A stretch of DNA of 44,833 nucleotides from DATBFX01 sp036558305 (GCA_036558305.1 DATBFX010000030.1:1-44833), one strand, 5' to 3'; counted from the stretch's first letter, positions 36,779-44,833 are shown. Program-made: numbers and translations. Notes: generated from the letters alone by a model not told the origin.

Positions 36779-37423
36779 ATGGAGACGCACGAGGAGCAAC
36801 CGCGCTACAACCTGAGCGAGTTGACCGACGAGGCCGGGGTCTCGGTTCGGACCGTCCGCTACTACATCGCCGAGGGCCTGTTGCCGCCGCCCGTGACGGC
36901 CGGACCGCGCAGTTTCTATACCCAATCGCACCTCGATCGCCTCCGCCTGATCGACCGCCTGAAGACGAGTTACCTGCCGCTGAAGGAGATCCGTCGCCAC
37001 CTGACCGCGCTCGACGACGACGAGGTTCGCCGCCTGCTCGAACCGGACGCCGCGATCCGCCCGGCGATCGCTCCGGCGGCCAGGACGGTGGAGGAATCGC
37101 CGCCCGCGCCACCCGACAGCGCCTCGTCCTACATCGCCCGGTTGCTGCACCGACCGGCACCGGCAGCCGCCCCGAAACCCGCGCCGCCGCCGCAACTGGC
37201 GATGCGGATGCCGGAGGCCGTGCGCGTGGAGGCGCGCACCCCCGACGTTGAACCGGCAGACCCGATCGACTTCATGCTGGCCGAGCCGGCGGAAGACACC
37301 GGAACCTGGCGCCGCATCCCGTTGGGGGACGACGCCGAACTCGTCATCCGTGACGAGCTCTACCAACGCAAGCGCGACCGCGTCGAGTGGCTCGTCGGGT
37401 GGGCGCGAAAGGTGTTTGGCTGA
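36779..37423 (+). CDS. MerR-family transcriptional regulator
   Basis: A 214-residue protein from ATG 36779. Residues 9-80 are the MerR HTH and wing: YNLSELTDEAGVSVRTVRYYIAEGLLPPPV, then SFYTQSHLDRLRLIDRLKTSYLPLKEIRRHL. A disordered Pro/Ala-rich middle (about 100-165) and a C-terminal segment (WRRIPLGDDAELVIRDELYQRKRDRVEWLVGWARKVFG) follow. There are no metal-binding cysteines, so the signal is something else, perhaps a partner protein. The WRRIPLGDDAELVIR stretch resembles a small beta-hairpin docking site. The VWA gene follows 82 bp downstream and may be its target or partner. Confidence 0.88.
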   Translation: METHEEQPRYNLSELTDEAGVSVRTVRYYIAEGLLPPPVTAGPRSFYTQSHLDRLRLIDRLKTSYLPLKEIRRHLTALDDDEVRRLLEPDAAIRPAIAPAARTVEESPPAPPDSASSYIARLLHRPAPAAAPKPAPPPQLAMRMPEAVRVEARTPDVEPADPIDFMLAEPAEDTGTWRRIPLGDDAELVIRDELYQRKRDRVEWLVGWARKVFG

Positions 37424-37505
37424 TCGGATCGTTCCCGGATTGAATCGTCGAACGTCGTTCGCATCACGAAGTCGGCGCGCCGGACGCGCGCCGGGAGGGA
37501 TCGCC

Positions 37506-38813
37506 ATGTCGTCACAACCGTTGTCTCCGTCGCATCTCGTCATCACCGCCGCCTGGGACAAACCGGTCGTACCCACGATCGGCGGCGAGGCGACGCTCCT
37601 CGTCCGCCTGAAAGCGGCCGACCCCGCGGGGCAAAACGGTCACCGCCGCGCCCCGGTCGACGTCGCCTTCGTCCTCGACCGCTCCGGGTCGATGGCCGGC
37701 GACAAACTCGCCCTCGTCAAGGAGGCCGTCTCGGTCGCCGTCGCCCAGTTGCGCGACGAGGACAAAACCGCGCTGGTCATCTACGACCACGAAGTGGAGA
37801 CGTTGCAGCATCTGGACGCGGCGACGCCCCGTGTCAAGACCGCGATCCGCCTCGCCTTGCAGGGTGTCGATTCCCGCGGTTCGACCAATCTCTCCGGGGG
37901 TTGGTTGACCGGTTGCGACGAATTGTCCAAGGGCATGACCCAGGCGGACGGCGGCGGACCGGTCCGCATCCGACGCGCGCTCCTCTTGACCGACGGCCTC
38001 GCCAACGTCGGTATCAGCGACGCCAGCGAACTCACCAAACACGCCCACGAACTGCGGCGGCGCGGCATCGCCACGACCACCCTCGGCGTCGGACTCGGCT
38101 TCGACGAGGACCTGCTCGCGAGCATGGCCGAGGCCGGCGGCGGCAACTTCCAGTTCATCGGCAAGACCGACGAATTGCGCGGATTCTTCGAACGCGAACT
38201 CGGCGAGTTGCTGACCGTCGTCGCCGCCGGTCTCTCGCTCTCCCTGACCCTCCCGCCCGGCGTCCGCGCCCACCTCGTCAACGCCTTCCCGGCCGAGCGC
38301 CACGGAACGCGGTGGGACGTCGCGATCGGCGACCTCCCGGCCAGCGATGAGCTGAACCTGATCTTCGCCGTGACGGCTGAACCCGGCACCCGCGACACCA
38401 CCCACCTGGCAACCCTCAATGCGGTCTGGTCCGACCCCGCGACCGACAGCCGTCGCTCGTTCGATCTGACGTTGCCGCCGCTTCGCCTGACCGACAAGTC
38501 CACCGTCGAGGCGACCGCGGTCGATGCCGACGTCGCCGAGCAGGCCGCGCTCCAACGCGCCGCGATCGACCAACGGGAGGCGATGCGCCTCGACCGGCAG
38601 GGTCGGTACGCGGAATCCCGCGCCCGGATGGCCGCGGCGGTCCAATATCTGGCCGCCGCGCCGGCAACCGCCAGCGTCGCCGCGATGCAGACGAACGTCT
38701 ACGAGTTGGCGATGGCGGACGAGGCGGCGATGCTGTCCGAGGAGACGCGCAAGGGCGCCACCTACCGCGCCCTTCGCCAATCGCGAGGCAAGGCGGACAA
38801 GATGTCGAAGTAG
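37506..38813 (+). CDS. VWA (von Willebrand factor A) domain protein
   Basis: A 435-residue protein; ATG 37506 follows GGGAGGGATCGCC. An N-terminal strand domain (LVITAAWDKPVVPTIGGEATLLVRL) leads to a VWA domain at about 50-240 with a complete MIDAS: DRSGSM (Asp58, Ser60, Ser62), the Thr of RGSTNLSGG and Asp of LLLTDGLANVG. A beta-sandwich and a C-terminal helical region (VAEQAALQRAAIDQREAMRLDRQGRYAESRARM) follow. There is no signal or membrane anchor, so it works in the cytosol, probably as a metal-dependent protein-binding module. The short link to the MerR-type gene suggests a functional pair. Confidence 0.88.
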   Translation: MSSQPLSPSHLVITAAWDKPVVPTIGGEATLLVRLKAADPAGQNGHRRAPVDVAFVLDRSGSMAGDKLALVKEAVSVAVAQLRDEDKTALVIYDHEVETLQHLDAATPRVKTAIRLALQGVDSRGSTNLSGGWLTGCDELSKGMTQADGGGPVRIRRALLLTDGLANVGISDASELTKHAHELRRRGIATTTLGVGLGFDEDLLASMAEAGGGNFQFIGKTDELRGFFERELGELLTVVAAGLSLSLTLPPGVRAHLVNAFPAERHGTRWDVAIGDLPASDELNLIFAVTAEPGTRDTTHLATLNAVWSDPATDSRRSFDLTLPPLRLTDKSTVEATAVDADVAEQAALQRAAIDQREAMRLDRQGRYAESRARMAAAVQYLAAAPATASVAAMQTNVYELAMADEAAMLSEETRKGATYRALRQSRGKADKMSK

Positions 38814-38864
38814 CAGAAGAATGTACCTCACCGGGTTTCGTTCTTTTGGTCTCGTGCTCATCCC

Positions 38865-38986
38865 GCCCGGAGCTAAAGTCTCCGGGCTCACCCAGATAAG
38901 CCTGCTCAAGCAGGCTGGAGAGCACCATCTCTCCCAGCATCCTTCAGGATGCTTATCTGGGTGAGCGCGGGGTTTGAACCCCGCGC
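38865..38986. repeat. Five-hairpin cloverleaf-like element
   Basis: GCCCGGA / TCCGGGC (38865-38887) comes first. Then a long stem TCACCCAGATAAGC / GCTTATCTGGGTGA (38888-38901 and 38951-38964) encloses three hairpins: GCCTGC-TCAA-GCAGGC (38900-38915), GGAGAG / CTCTCC (38917-38934), GCATCC-TTCA-GGATGC (38937-38952). Last is GCGCGGGGTT-TG-AACCCCGCGC (38965-38986). Two of the arms share a base or two with the outer stem, as in a branch point. It lies between the VWA gene and the LLM gene. It looks like a mobile palindromic (REP/MITE-like) unit or a structured RNA. Confidence 0.75.
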
Positions 38987-39044
38987 GACGACCGCGACGA
39001 TGCCCACCGTCAGAGACTCACTCATCCGCAACGAGGACCGAACC

Positions 39045-39986
39045 ATGACCAAACCGCGCCCGTTCCGCTTCGGCGTCCAGATCGCCGCCGCCGAATCGCG
39101 TCGCCACTGGCAGGAGAAGGCCAGGACCGCCGAAGGGCTCGGGTACGACGTCCTGCAGATCCCCGATCACTTCGGCGGCCAATTCGCGGTCGGTCCGGCC
39201 CTCGCCGTCGCCGCCGCCGCGACGGCGAGACTCCGGATCGGTACCCTCGTCCTCCAGAACGATCTCCGGCACCCGGCCCTCCTCGCCAAGGAGGCGGCGA
39301 CCCTCGATGTCCTCTCCGACGGCCGGTTCGAACTCGGCATCGGCGCCGGCGGCTCCTTCCCGCCCGACTTCGCCTGGACCGGTATCCCGTTCGATCCGCC
39401 CGCAACCCGCGTCGGTCGCCTGGAAGAGAGTCTCCAAATCACCAAAGCCATCTTCGGGCAAAACCCCGTCACCTTCGCCGGACACTACTACACCATCACC
39501 GGCTACGACGGCCTCCCCAAACCGGTCCAACGCCCGCATCCCCCCATTTTCGTCGGCGCGGGCGGTCCCCGCATGCTCTCCCTCGCCGCGCGGGAGGCCG
39601 ATATCATCGGTCTCCTCCCGACGATGCTGCCGGCGGGCGGCCAGTTCCGCATGGAGCAGTGCACGTCCTCTGCCGTCGCCGCCCAGATCGACCTCATCCG
39701 TCGGGCCGCCCCGGAGCGGTTCCCCCAACTGGAATTCAACATCTTGCTGCAACGCCTCATCTTGACCGACGATACGCGCCGCGCCGGTGAGGACCTGAGC
39801 CGCGAATGGACTCCGCTGACACCCACGGAGATCCTGGACACCCCCTCACTGCTGATCGGGACGATCGACACCATCGTCGAACGCTTGCAGGAGCGCCGGG
39901 AGCGACTCGGTATCTCGTACGTCGTCGTCTTCGAACGGGACATGGAGGCATTCGCGCCGGTCGTGGCGCGCCTGGCCGGGACCTGA
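39045..39986 (+). CDS. LLM-class F420-dependent oxidoreductase
   Basis: A 313-residue luciferase-like protein; ATG 39045 follows GAGGACCGAACC. The TIM-barrel markers are FRFGVQIAAAESRRHWQEKARTAEGLGYD, VLQIPDHFGGQFAVGPALAVAAAATARLRIGTLVLQND, LDVLSDGRFELGIGAGG, PIFVGAGGPRMLSLAAREADIIGL and the C-terminal ERLGISYVVVFERDMEAFAPVVARL. It matches the TIGR03621-type F420-binding group, where a reduced deazaflavin transfers hydride to an unknown substrate. The next gene starts 10 bp later, so they probably share a transcript. Use of FMN instead of F420 cannot be excluded. Confidence 0.88.
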   Translation: MTKPRPFRFGVQIAAAESRRHWQEKARTAEGLGYDVLQIPDHFGGQFAVGPALAVAAAATARLRIGTLVLQNDLRHPALLAKEAATLDVLSDGRFELGIGAGGSFPPDFAWTGIPFDPPATRVGRLEESLQITKAIFGQNPVTFAGHYYTITGYDGLPKPVQRPHPPIFVGAGGPRMLSLAAREADIIGLLPTMLPAGGQFRMEQCTSSAVAAQIDLIRRAAPERFPQLEFNILLQRLILTDDTRRAGEDLSREWTPLTPTEILDTPSLLIGTIDTIVERLQERRERLGISYVVVFERDMEAFAPVVARLAGT

Positions 39987-39996
39987 GGAGCAAACT

Positions 39997-41823
39997 ATGA
40001 CCGCAAACACCGCCGTCGAGGAGGCGACCTGGCAACAACGGTTCCGCGTGGCGACGGTCTTCTGGTCCGCGTTGGCGGAGGAGTGTCCCGCCCGCGGTCT
40101 CGCCGCCAGCAATCGCTCGGGCCGCACGCAACTCCACGCCTGGGACGTCGCGTCCGGCGACCTGCGGCAACTGACGGATCGGCCGGAGGGCCAACTCTTC
40201 GGGTTCATCGCCCCGGACGGCGGCCACGTCTACTACCTCGACGACGAGGGCGGCAACGAGATCGGCCACCTCGTGCGCATCCCGTTCGCGGGCGGTCCAC
40301 CGCAAGACGTGACGCCGAACCTGCCGCCCTACACCAGCTTCGGTGGCGCGATCGCCGCCTCCGGCAATCTCCTCGCCTTCATGGCCGCGGCCGACGGCGC
40401 GTTCTCGTTGGTCGCCGTCGCCCTCGCGCCGGACGGGTCGATCGGCGAACCGCGCGTGCTCTACCGATCGGAGCGCCTCTTCTGGCCTCCCCTCGTCTCG
40501 CCCGACGGCAAACTCGCCGTCGTCGCCTCGACCGAGCGGACCGGGCTGCAACACTTCACCACCCTCGCCTTCGACACGACCACCGGCGAGCGGGTCGCCG
40601 AACTCTGGGACGGCCCGGAAACGAGCGTCGCGCCCGTCGCCTTCGCCCGCCGTGCCGCCGGCATCGAACCGCGCCTGGCCGGCACGACGGACCGCTCCGG
40701 CTACAAACGTCCGCTCATCTGGCATCCACTCAGCGGTCAACGCGACGACCTCGACGTCGATCACCTGCCCGGCGACGTCACCCCGCTCGACTGGTCGCCG
40801 GATGGCGATCGCCTCCTCCTGATGCAGACGAGCCACGCCCGGCACCGACTCGCCGTCTACGACCTCCGCACCGGCACCGCCACGGCACTCGACCACCCCG
40901 CGGGCAACTACGGCGGCGCCTTCTTCGGCCCCGCCGGCGAGATCTTCGCCAACTGGACCGATTCGACCCACCCCTTGCAGGTCATCGCCCTCGACCCCGC
41001 AACCGGCGCCAGGCTCCGCACCGTCCTCCCGACCGGCGACGCGCCCGCCAGCCGTCCCTTGCGGTCAATCACCTATCCCTCGTCGGACGGCCAGGAAATC
41101 CAGGGCTGGCTCGGCACGCCCGCAGGAGCAGGACCGTTCCCAACGATCCTTTACGTCCACGGCGGACCGGAGGATGTCGAAATCGACCGCTTCGATCCCG
41201 AGGCCCAGGTCTGGTTGGACCACGGATACGCTTACCTTTCGATCAATTTCCGTGGCTCGACGACCTTCGGCCGCGCCTTCCAGCAACAAATCTGGGGCGA
41301 CATCGGCCACTGGGAACTGGAAGACATGGTCGCCGCCCGCGATTGGCTGATCCGGGAGGGCGTCGCCCGGCCGGAGGCGATCTTTCCGAGCGGTTGGTCG
41401 TACGGCGGATTCTTGACCCTCCTGGCGCTCGGCAAGCGCCCCGACCTCTGGGCCGGCGGGCTGGCCGGCATCGCCGTCGCCGACTGGACGCTCCTCTACG
41501 AAGACGCCTCGGAAGCCCTGCGAGGCTACTGCACCGCCATCTTCGGCGGCACCCCAACCGACAAGTCCGACGCCTACGCCGTCAGTTCGCCGATCACCTA
41601 CGTCGACCGGGTCACCGCCCCGGTCCTGATCATCCAGGGCCGCAACGACACCCGCACCCCGGCTCGGCAAGTCGAGGTCTACGCCGACCGCCTCCGCTCG
41701 CTCGGCAAACGCGTCGAGCTGTCCTGGTTCGAGTCGGGTCACCTCGGTGCCTTCACGGACGTTGAGCAGGCGATCGCCAACCACGAACTCATGCTCCGGT
41801 TCGCGCGACAGGTCATCGGGTAG
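39997..41823 (+). CDS. S9-family (prolyl-oligopeptidase-type) serine peptidase
   Basis: A 608-residue protein from ATG 39997, 10 bp after the upstream stop. The N-terminal 330 residues form a propeller (LHAWDVASGDLRQLTDRPEGQLFGFIAPDGGHVYYLDD ... PLDWSPDGDRLLLMQ-like blades), and the C-terminal 250 residues an alpha/beta-hydrolase domain with Ser468 in GWSYGGFLT, Asp551 in QGRNDTRTP and His582 in ESGHLGAF. It also keeps the ILYVHGGPE oxyanion segment and SINFRGSTTFGRAF. There is no signal peptide, so it probably trims short peptides in the cytosol, which would suit the peptide-type transporter in the window. Acylaminoacyl-peptidase activity is equally possible. Confidence 0.92.
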   Translation: MTANTAVEEATWQQRFRVATVFWSALAEECPARGLAASNRSGRTQLHAWDVASGDLRQLTDRPEGQLFGFIAPDGGHVYYLDDEGGNEIGHLVRIPFAGGPPQDVTPNLPPYTSFGGAIAASGNLLAFMAAADGAFSLVAVALAPDGSIGEPRVLYRSERLFWPPLVSPDGKLAVVASTERTGLQHFTTLAFDTTTGERVAELWDGPETSVAPVAFARRAAGIEPRLAGTTDRSGYKRPLIWHPLSGQRDDLDVDHLPGDVTPLDWSPDGDRLLLMQTSHARHRLAVYDLRTGTATALDHPAGNYGGAFFGPAGEIFANWTDSTHPLQVIALDPATGARLRTVLPTGDAPASRPLRSITYPSSDGQEIQGWLGTPAGAGPFPTILYVHGGPEDVEIDRFDPEAQVWLDHGYAYLSINFRGSTTFGRAFQQQIWGDIGHWELEDMVAARDWLIREGVARPEAIFPSGWSYGGFLTLLALGKRPDLWAGGLAGIAVADWTLLYEDASEALRGYCTAIFGGTPTDKSDAYAVSSPITYVDRVTAPVLIIQGRNDTRTPARQVEVYADRLRSLGKRVELSWFESGHLGAFTDVEQAIANHELMLRFARQVIG

Positions 41824-41832
41824 GATCCAACG

Positions 41833-42864
41833 ATGCGCATCCTCGTCATCGGCGGCACCGGCTTCATCGGCCCCCACGTCGTCCGCCGCCTCGCCGCACA
41901 GGGTCACGACGTCACCCTGTTCCACCGCGGCCAAACCGAAGCCGAATTGCCGCCGAACGTCTCGCGCATCCACGGCGACCGCGCCCACCTCGCCGATTTC
42001 CGGGAGACCTTCCGGCGACTCGCTCCCGCCGTCGTCCTCGACATGCGCTCCCTCTCGGAAGCGGATGCCCTGGCGGTCGCAAACGCCGTGCGGGGAAACG
42101 CCAGCCGTCTCGTCGCCATCAGCAGCATGGACGTCTACCGCGCCTACGGCCGCCTGATCGGCACCGAACCCGGCCCCCCCGACCCCATCCCGACGACCGA
42201 GGAGTCACCCCTGCGCGAACGCCTCTACCCCTACCGAACCGATCCGCTCCGCGCCGCCGACGACCCCGCGCATTGGATGGACGACTACGACAAGCTCCTC
42301 GTCGAACGCGTCGTCCTCGGCAACCCCGCGCTCCCCGGCACCATCCTCCGCCTGCCGATGGTCCACGGCCCCGGCGACAACCAGCACCGCCTCTTCCCCT
42401 ACCTCAAACGCATGGACGACCGCCGCCCGGCCATCCTCCTCTCCACCCTGCACGCGGCCTGGAACGCCCCCCGCGGCTACGTCGAAAACGTCGCCGACGC
42501 GATCGCCCTCGCCGTCGCCGACGACCGCGCCGCCGGTCAGATCTACAACGTCGCCGACCCCGCCCCCCTCGCCGAAGCCGACTGGGTCCGCGCCATCGCC
42601 CAGCAATCCGGCTGGGATGGCGAGATCGTCACCCTGCCATCCGATCACCTCCCAGAATCCATGCGCGACACACTCGACTTCTCCCAGGACTGGACCGCCG
42701 ACTCCACCCGCATCCGCACCGACCTCGGCTACGCCGAACGCATCCCCCGCCCCGAAGCCCTCCGCCGCACCATCGCCTGGGAACGGGCCAACCCGCCGTC
42801 CGCCTACGATCCGGCCGCGTTCGATTACGTGGCGGAGGATGAGGTTCTGAGCACGATCGGATAG
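41833..42864 (+). CDS. NAD(P)-dependent epimerase/dehydratase-like atypical SDR
   Basis: A 343-residue protein from ATG 41833, 9 bp after the peptidase stop. The dinucleotide site is MRILVIGGTGFIGPHVVRRLAAQGHDVTLFHRG. The acidic DMRSLSEADALAVANAV and VAISSMDVYRAYG segments follow, then DDYDKLLVERVVL, where the usual YxxxK pair is not kept in standard spacing. This is the atypical/extended SDR pattern, whose members bind NAD(P) but may isomerise or only sense redox state. C-terminal LRLPMVHGPGDNQHRLF and IYNVADPAPLAEADWVRAIAQQSG fit. Its 3' end overlaps the convergent PIN gene by 40 bp. Confidence 0.85.
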   Translation: MRILVIGGTGFIGPHVVRRLAAQGHDVTLFHRGQTEAELPPNVSRIHGDRAHLADFRETFRRLAPAVVLDMRSLSEADALAVANAVRGNASRLVAISSMDVYRAYGRLIGTEPGPPDPIPTTEESPLRERLYPYRTDPLRAADDPAHWMDDYDKLLVERVVLGNPALPGTILRLPMVHGPGDNQHRLFPYLKRMDDRRPAILLSTLHAAWNAPRGYVENVADAIALAVADDRAAGQIYNVADPAPLAEADWVRAIAQQSGWDGEIVTLPSDHLPESMRDTLDFSQDWTADSTRIRTDLGYAERIPRPEALRRTIAWERANPPSAYDPAAFDYVAEDEVLSTIG

Positions 42865-43340
42865 GAAAGAGTCGCGGCTTTTCGGTAAATGTCCCGGATG
42901 AGGAACCCGAGATCGTGCCAACCCTTTTGCAGCCGGTCGTCCGTCGTATGGAACTCTGCCACCCGGCGATTTTGCGCGGTCACGAGATGGATCGCATCCA
43001 ACGGCTTGAGTTGTCGCCCTTGCTCAACCGCCCGCCGAATCAAGTTCCGCGCACCGCGAGCGATGATTTCGTTGAATTCGACAAGCTTGACAGCGGAGCG
43101 ATCGTTCCACAGCGCGTCGATCTCCGCTTCGATAGTCGAATCGAGTGCCCGACCATCCTTTTCGGCCTTGGCGAATGCGACTTCGGTGATTGAGACCGTA
43201 GACGTGTAAATCGCCAATTCTTCCGTCTCGCTGGCCTGCTCTAGCAACGCGTCGAGGATCGGCATCCATTCCGGCGCGCCTTCGATGTCGTCAAGAAAGA
43301 CGCACGCATCCCAATAGATGCGTTTCGGCTCGTCAGGCAT
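42825..43340 (-). CDS. PIN-domain protein, likely toxin of an unusual pair
   Basis: A 171-residue protein from ATG 43340. The PIN acidic residues are Asp in RIYWDACVFLDDIEG, Glu in VSITEVAFAKAEKDG, Asp in LKPLDAIHLVTA and Asp in FHTTDDRLQKG. It matches the group of PIN proteins with a 'YxDACVFL' start. It overlaps the previous gene by eight bases (stop 43333-43335 and start 43338-43340 interlock) and the opposite epimerase gene by 40 bp. RNase toxin activity is inferred. Confidence 0.85.
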   Translation of the reverse strand: MPDEPKRIYWDACVFLDDIEGAPEWMPILDALLEQASETEELAIYTSTVSITEVAFAKAEKDGRALDSTIEAEIDALWNDRSAVKLVEFNEIIARGARNLIRRAVEQGRQLKPLDAIHLVTAQNRRVAEFHTTDDRLQKGWHDLGFLIRDIYRKAATLSYPIVLRTSSSAT

Positions 43341-44082
43341 CGCGGAGCCGTCTGATCACGGTCTCGGTCGGAGGCGCACCGGGCCGTGCGGGCGCGACGG
43401 CCCTCGCCCGCCGATACGATCCCGGCACGACCTCGGGCTGGATGTCGATTCGTTCCACCGGGTTGATCTCGACCGGTCGTCCCGTCGTCGGTTCCCGCTT
43501 GATCCACCCTTCGACGATGACGCGCCGTCCCCAGGCGTCGCGCACGAGTTCCGCTTGTTCGGGGCGCAGCAAGCAGTACACCGCCTGATCGTTCAGTGAG
43601 TCGTAGAGCGTGAAGCTCAACCGGCGGCGACTTCGAAGCGTTTCGATTCGGCCTTCCACCGCACCGAACGCGGCTCGGTAGGCGCGAGGCTCATCCGCGG
43701 CGTTGGTCGTCACCGTCGCCTCGTCGCGCTCGGACTCGAACCGAATCGACGTGATCTTGCCGTTCAGCACCGAGGTCAAGTTGCGTGCCGCATCGACGAC
43801 CCGCGGCGAGTACGGAATCACCTCATGCCGCTCCAGCGCTCGTCCGACGGCAACGTAGGCGCGCACCACCCGTTCCACGTCTTCGGCTCGCTCCGCTTCA
43901 CCGCGAATCGTCGCGACCGCGTTGCCTGCCGCGAGTTCGTCGACGACCCAGGATATCCCCGCCTCACCGCCGACCTCCTCGGTAAGCGCATCGATGAGGA
44001 GCCGAAGGCGCTGCATGCTCTCGACGAACAAGTCGAGCGGAACGTCCCCGCCAAGCACGATCGTGAGGGTCGTTTCAGGCAT
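43333..44082 (-). CDS. Large uncharacterised partner of the PIN protein, putative antitoxin
   Basis: A 249-residue protein; ATG 44082 follows AAAGGAAATGCCGCG. An N-terminal alpha/beta part (ETTLTIVLGGDVPLDLFVESMQRLRLLIDALTEEVG) and a strand (ISWVVDELAAGNAVATIRGEA) precede a helical middle, then a beta-rich half (VYCLLRPEQAELVRDAWGRRVIVEGWIKREPTTGRPVEINPVERIDIQP). It is far larger than ordinary VapB antitoxins and has no recognisable DNA-binding domain. The second half looks like an OB-like or SH3-like barrel. Tight coupling with the PIN gene argues for a neutralising or targeting partner. Family not recognised. Confidence 0.6.
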   Translation of the reverse strand: MPETTLTIVLGGDVPLDLFVESMQRLRLLIDALTEEVGGEAGISWVVDELAAGNAVATIRGEAERAEDVERVVRAYVAVGRALERHEVIPYSPRVVDAARNLTSVLNGKITSIRFESERDEATVTTNAADEPRAYRAAFGAVEGRIETLRSRRRLSFTLYDSLNDQAVYCLLRPEQAELVRDAWGRRVIVEGWIKREPTTGRPVEINPVERIDIQPEVVPGSYRRARAVAPARPGAPPTETVIRRLRDA

Positions 44083-44204
44083 CGCGGCATTTCCTTTCCC
44101 GCCTTTGGGACGGGTTGAGAGCACGATCCGACTGACCGCTACCGACATCCGCGATCGATGCAATCATAGAGCACGTGTTCCCGGCAATCCGCAGAAGTTG
44201 TTGT

Positions 44205-44833
44205 CTATGTCTCCACGTACCATTCAATCAGATCCGTCTCCGCCACCGGTCGCCCCTCGTCCCGCGGCACCCGCAACGTCTTGATCTCGTACGGCGAAAA
44301 CCTCGCGGTAATCACCCGATTCCAGGCAGAGAGCCGCAGCGTCGCCGCCCCCGCCATGCCGGCCGTCTCGTAGCAGCGGACGATCAGATCGTCGTCGTCC
44401 TCGGCCCGCTTCAGGGCGCCGACAACCACGTTGTCACCCTCCACCTCCATGTGAGAAACGGTCTGCGCCAGCGGTCCATCGTGGTACGTCTCGATCATCG
44501 CGATCGCCGGTTGATTCAACTCTGCCGCGCGGCGGACGGCACCCCCTTCCGCCCAACCGCCGGCGTGCGGCAGCAGCACGTAGCGGAACCGCTGCATCCC
44601 CTGATCGATGAACGAATAGTCGCGATCGGGCGCCGGCACGTAGGGATCGTGGTGCGCGTAGATCGGACTCCGCAGCACCGTCAGCCCGATCTCACCCTCC
44701 TCCACACTCGCGCTGTACTTCCCGTCGTTGAGGATGCTCAAACCGTAGCGTCCTTCACCGCCGGGCGCTCGTCCCGACAGGTCGAGCCAACTTTGGTACG
44801 GTTCCTCCTCCCCGTTCTCGGGCCGCGTGATGA
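44205..44833 (-). CDS. C-terminal part of a GH38 alpha-mannosidase (5' end outside the window)
   Basis: The frame is open to the window edge and ends at 44205, giving about 208 residues. Segments PENGEEEPYQSWLDLSG, YGLSILNDGKYSASV, LTVLRSPIYAHHDPY and FRYVLLPHAGGWAEGG are characteristic of the beta-sandwich C-terminal domains of GH38 alpha-mannosidases, followed by VIETYH-like and LRVPRDEGRPVAETDLIEWYVET end strands. The catalytic barrel is upstream of the gene part seen here, so activity cannot be judged. An in-frame TTG at 44741 is not a start. Together with the GH36 gene, this gives the window two alpha-glycosidases. Confidence 0.88.
   Translation of the reverse strand, partial: ITRPENGEEEPYQSWLDLSGRAPGGEGRYGLSILNDGKYSASVEEGEIGLTVLRSPIYAHHDPYVPAPDRDYSFIDQGMQRFRYVLLPHAGGWAEGGAVRRAAELNQPAIAMIETYHDGPLAQTVSHMEVEGDNVVVGALKRAEDDDDLIVRCYETAGMAGAATLRLSAWNRVITARFSPYEIKTLRVPRDEGRPVAETDLIEWYVET

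Noticed and set aside
38965..38986. T-arm-like hairpin GGGGTTTGAACCCC, possible tRNA
   Set aside because: No acceptor stem, D-arm or anticodon arm of the right size surrounds it; it is one hairpin of the palindromic element.
41833..42864. Calling the SDR a nucleotide-sugar epimerase
   Set aside because: The YxxxK pair is not in standard spacing and no sugar-nucleotide genes are near; only the family level is supported.

Overview
The window is GC-rich bacterial chromosome with GTG and TTG starts used alongside ATG and mostly clear Shine-Dalgarno sites. The gene mix suggests Chloroflexota, most likely a Thermomicrobia-like lineage: Tat-exported family 5 solute-binding protein, large NB-ARC/LuxR regulators with an extra N-terminal helix-turn-helix, F420-type LLM oxidoreductase, DUF4388 protein, and many small toxin-antitoxin-like pairs. 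This placement is inference from content; no rRNA, tRNA, CRISPR array or intact transposase was seen.

Layout. 1-4.6 kb: small stress or envelope genes (DUF2171, DUF5670-like), an uncharacterised gene pair, a Tat-exported low-complexity protein and a class I heme peroxidase. 5-7 kb: a GH36 alpha-galactosidase whose C-terminal 75 codons lie beyond an in-frame TGA. 7.2-16.5 kb: a GNAT enzyme, an RHH/PIN toxin-antitoxin pair, a zinc-ribbon/TPR/beta-propeller membrane protein, a methyltransferase, a DUF4388 protein, a single-domain response regulator, a DAO-type oxidoreductase, and two back-to-back modules (DUF5678/aspartic protease and MntA/HepT). 16.5-36.6 kb: a CaiB-type CoA transferase, then a peptide-type ABC transporter (binding protein and two permeases on +, two ATPases on - 12 kb away). 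36.7-44.8 kb: a MerR regulator with a near-consensus, apparently leaderless promoter, a VWA protein, an LLM oxidoreductase, an S9 peptidase, an atypical SDR, a PIN module with a non-standard partner, and the end of a GH38 alpha-mannosidase.

The most interesting region is 22.3-33.4 kb. Between permease and ATPase genes sit two paralogous cassettes, each made of a LuxR/NB-ARC regulator, a small exported cupin protein and a Tat-exported redox enzyme (a double vanadium-haloperoxidase in cassette 1, a sulfite-oxidase-like molybdoenzyme in cassette 2). Between the cassettes lie decayed 3' ends of the ATPase and permease genes in exactly the order expected if the whole permease-cassette-ATPase unit had been tandemly duplicated. 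In front of each cupin gene is a pair of dyad sites with centre spacing conserved at 44 bp; the half-sites differ between cassettes symmetrically in both arms (CAACC/GGTTG versus CGACC/GGTCG), as expected for operators that diverged with their own regulators.

A second theme is repeats. Six stem-loop-like elements have arms that are themselves tandem arrays of a 7- or 8-bp word. The word differs between most elements; one overlaps a stop codon, one separates the two ATPase genes, and two lie in frame at the same protein position in the two regulator paralogues. There are also GTAGGGGCG-type palindromes and one five-hairpin, cloverleaf-like element at 38.9 kb.
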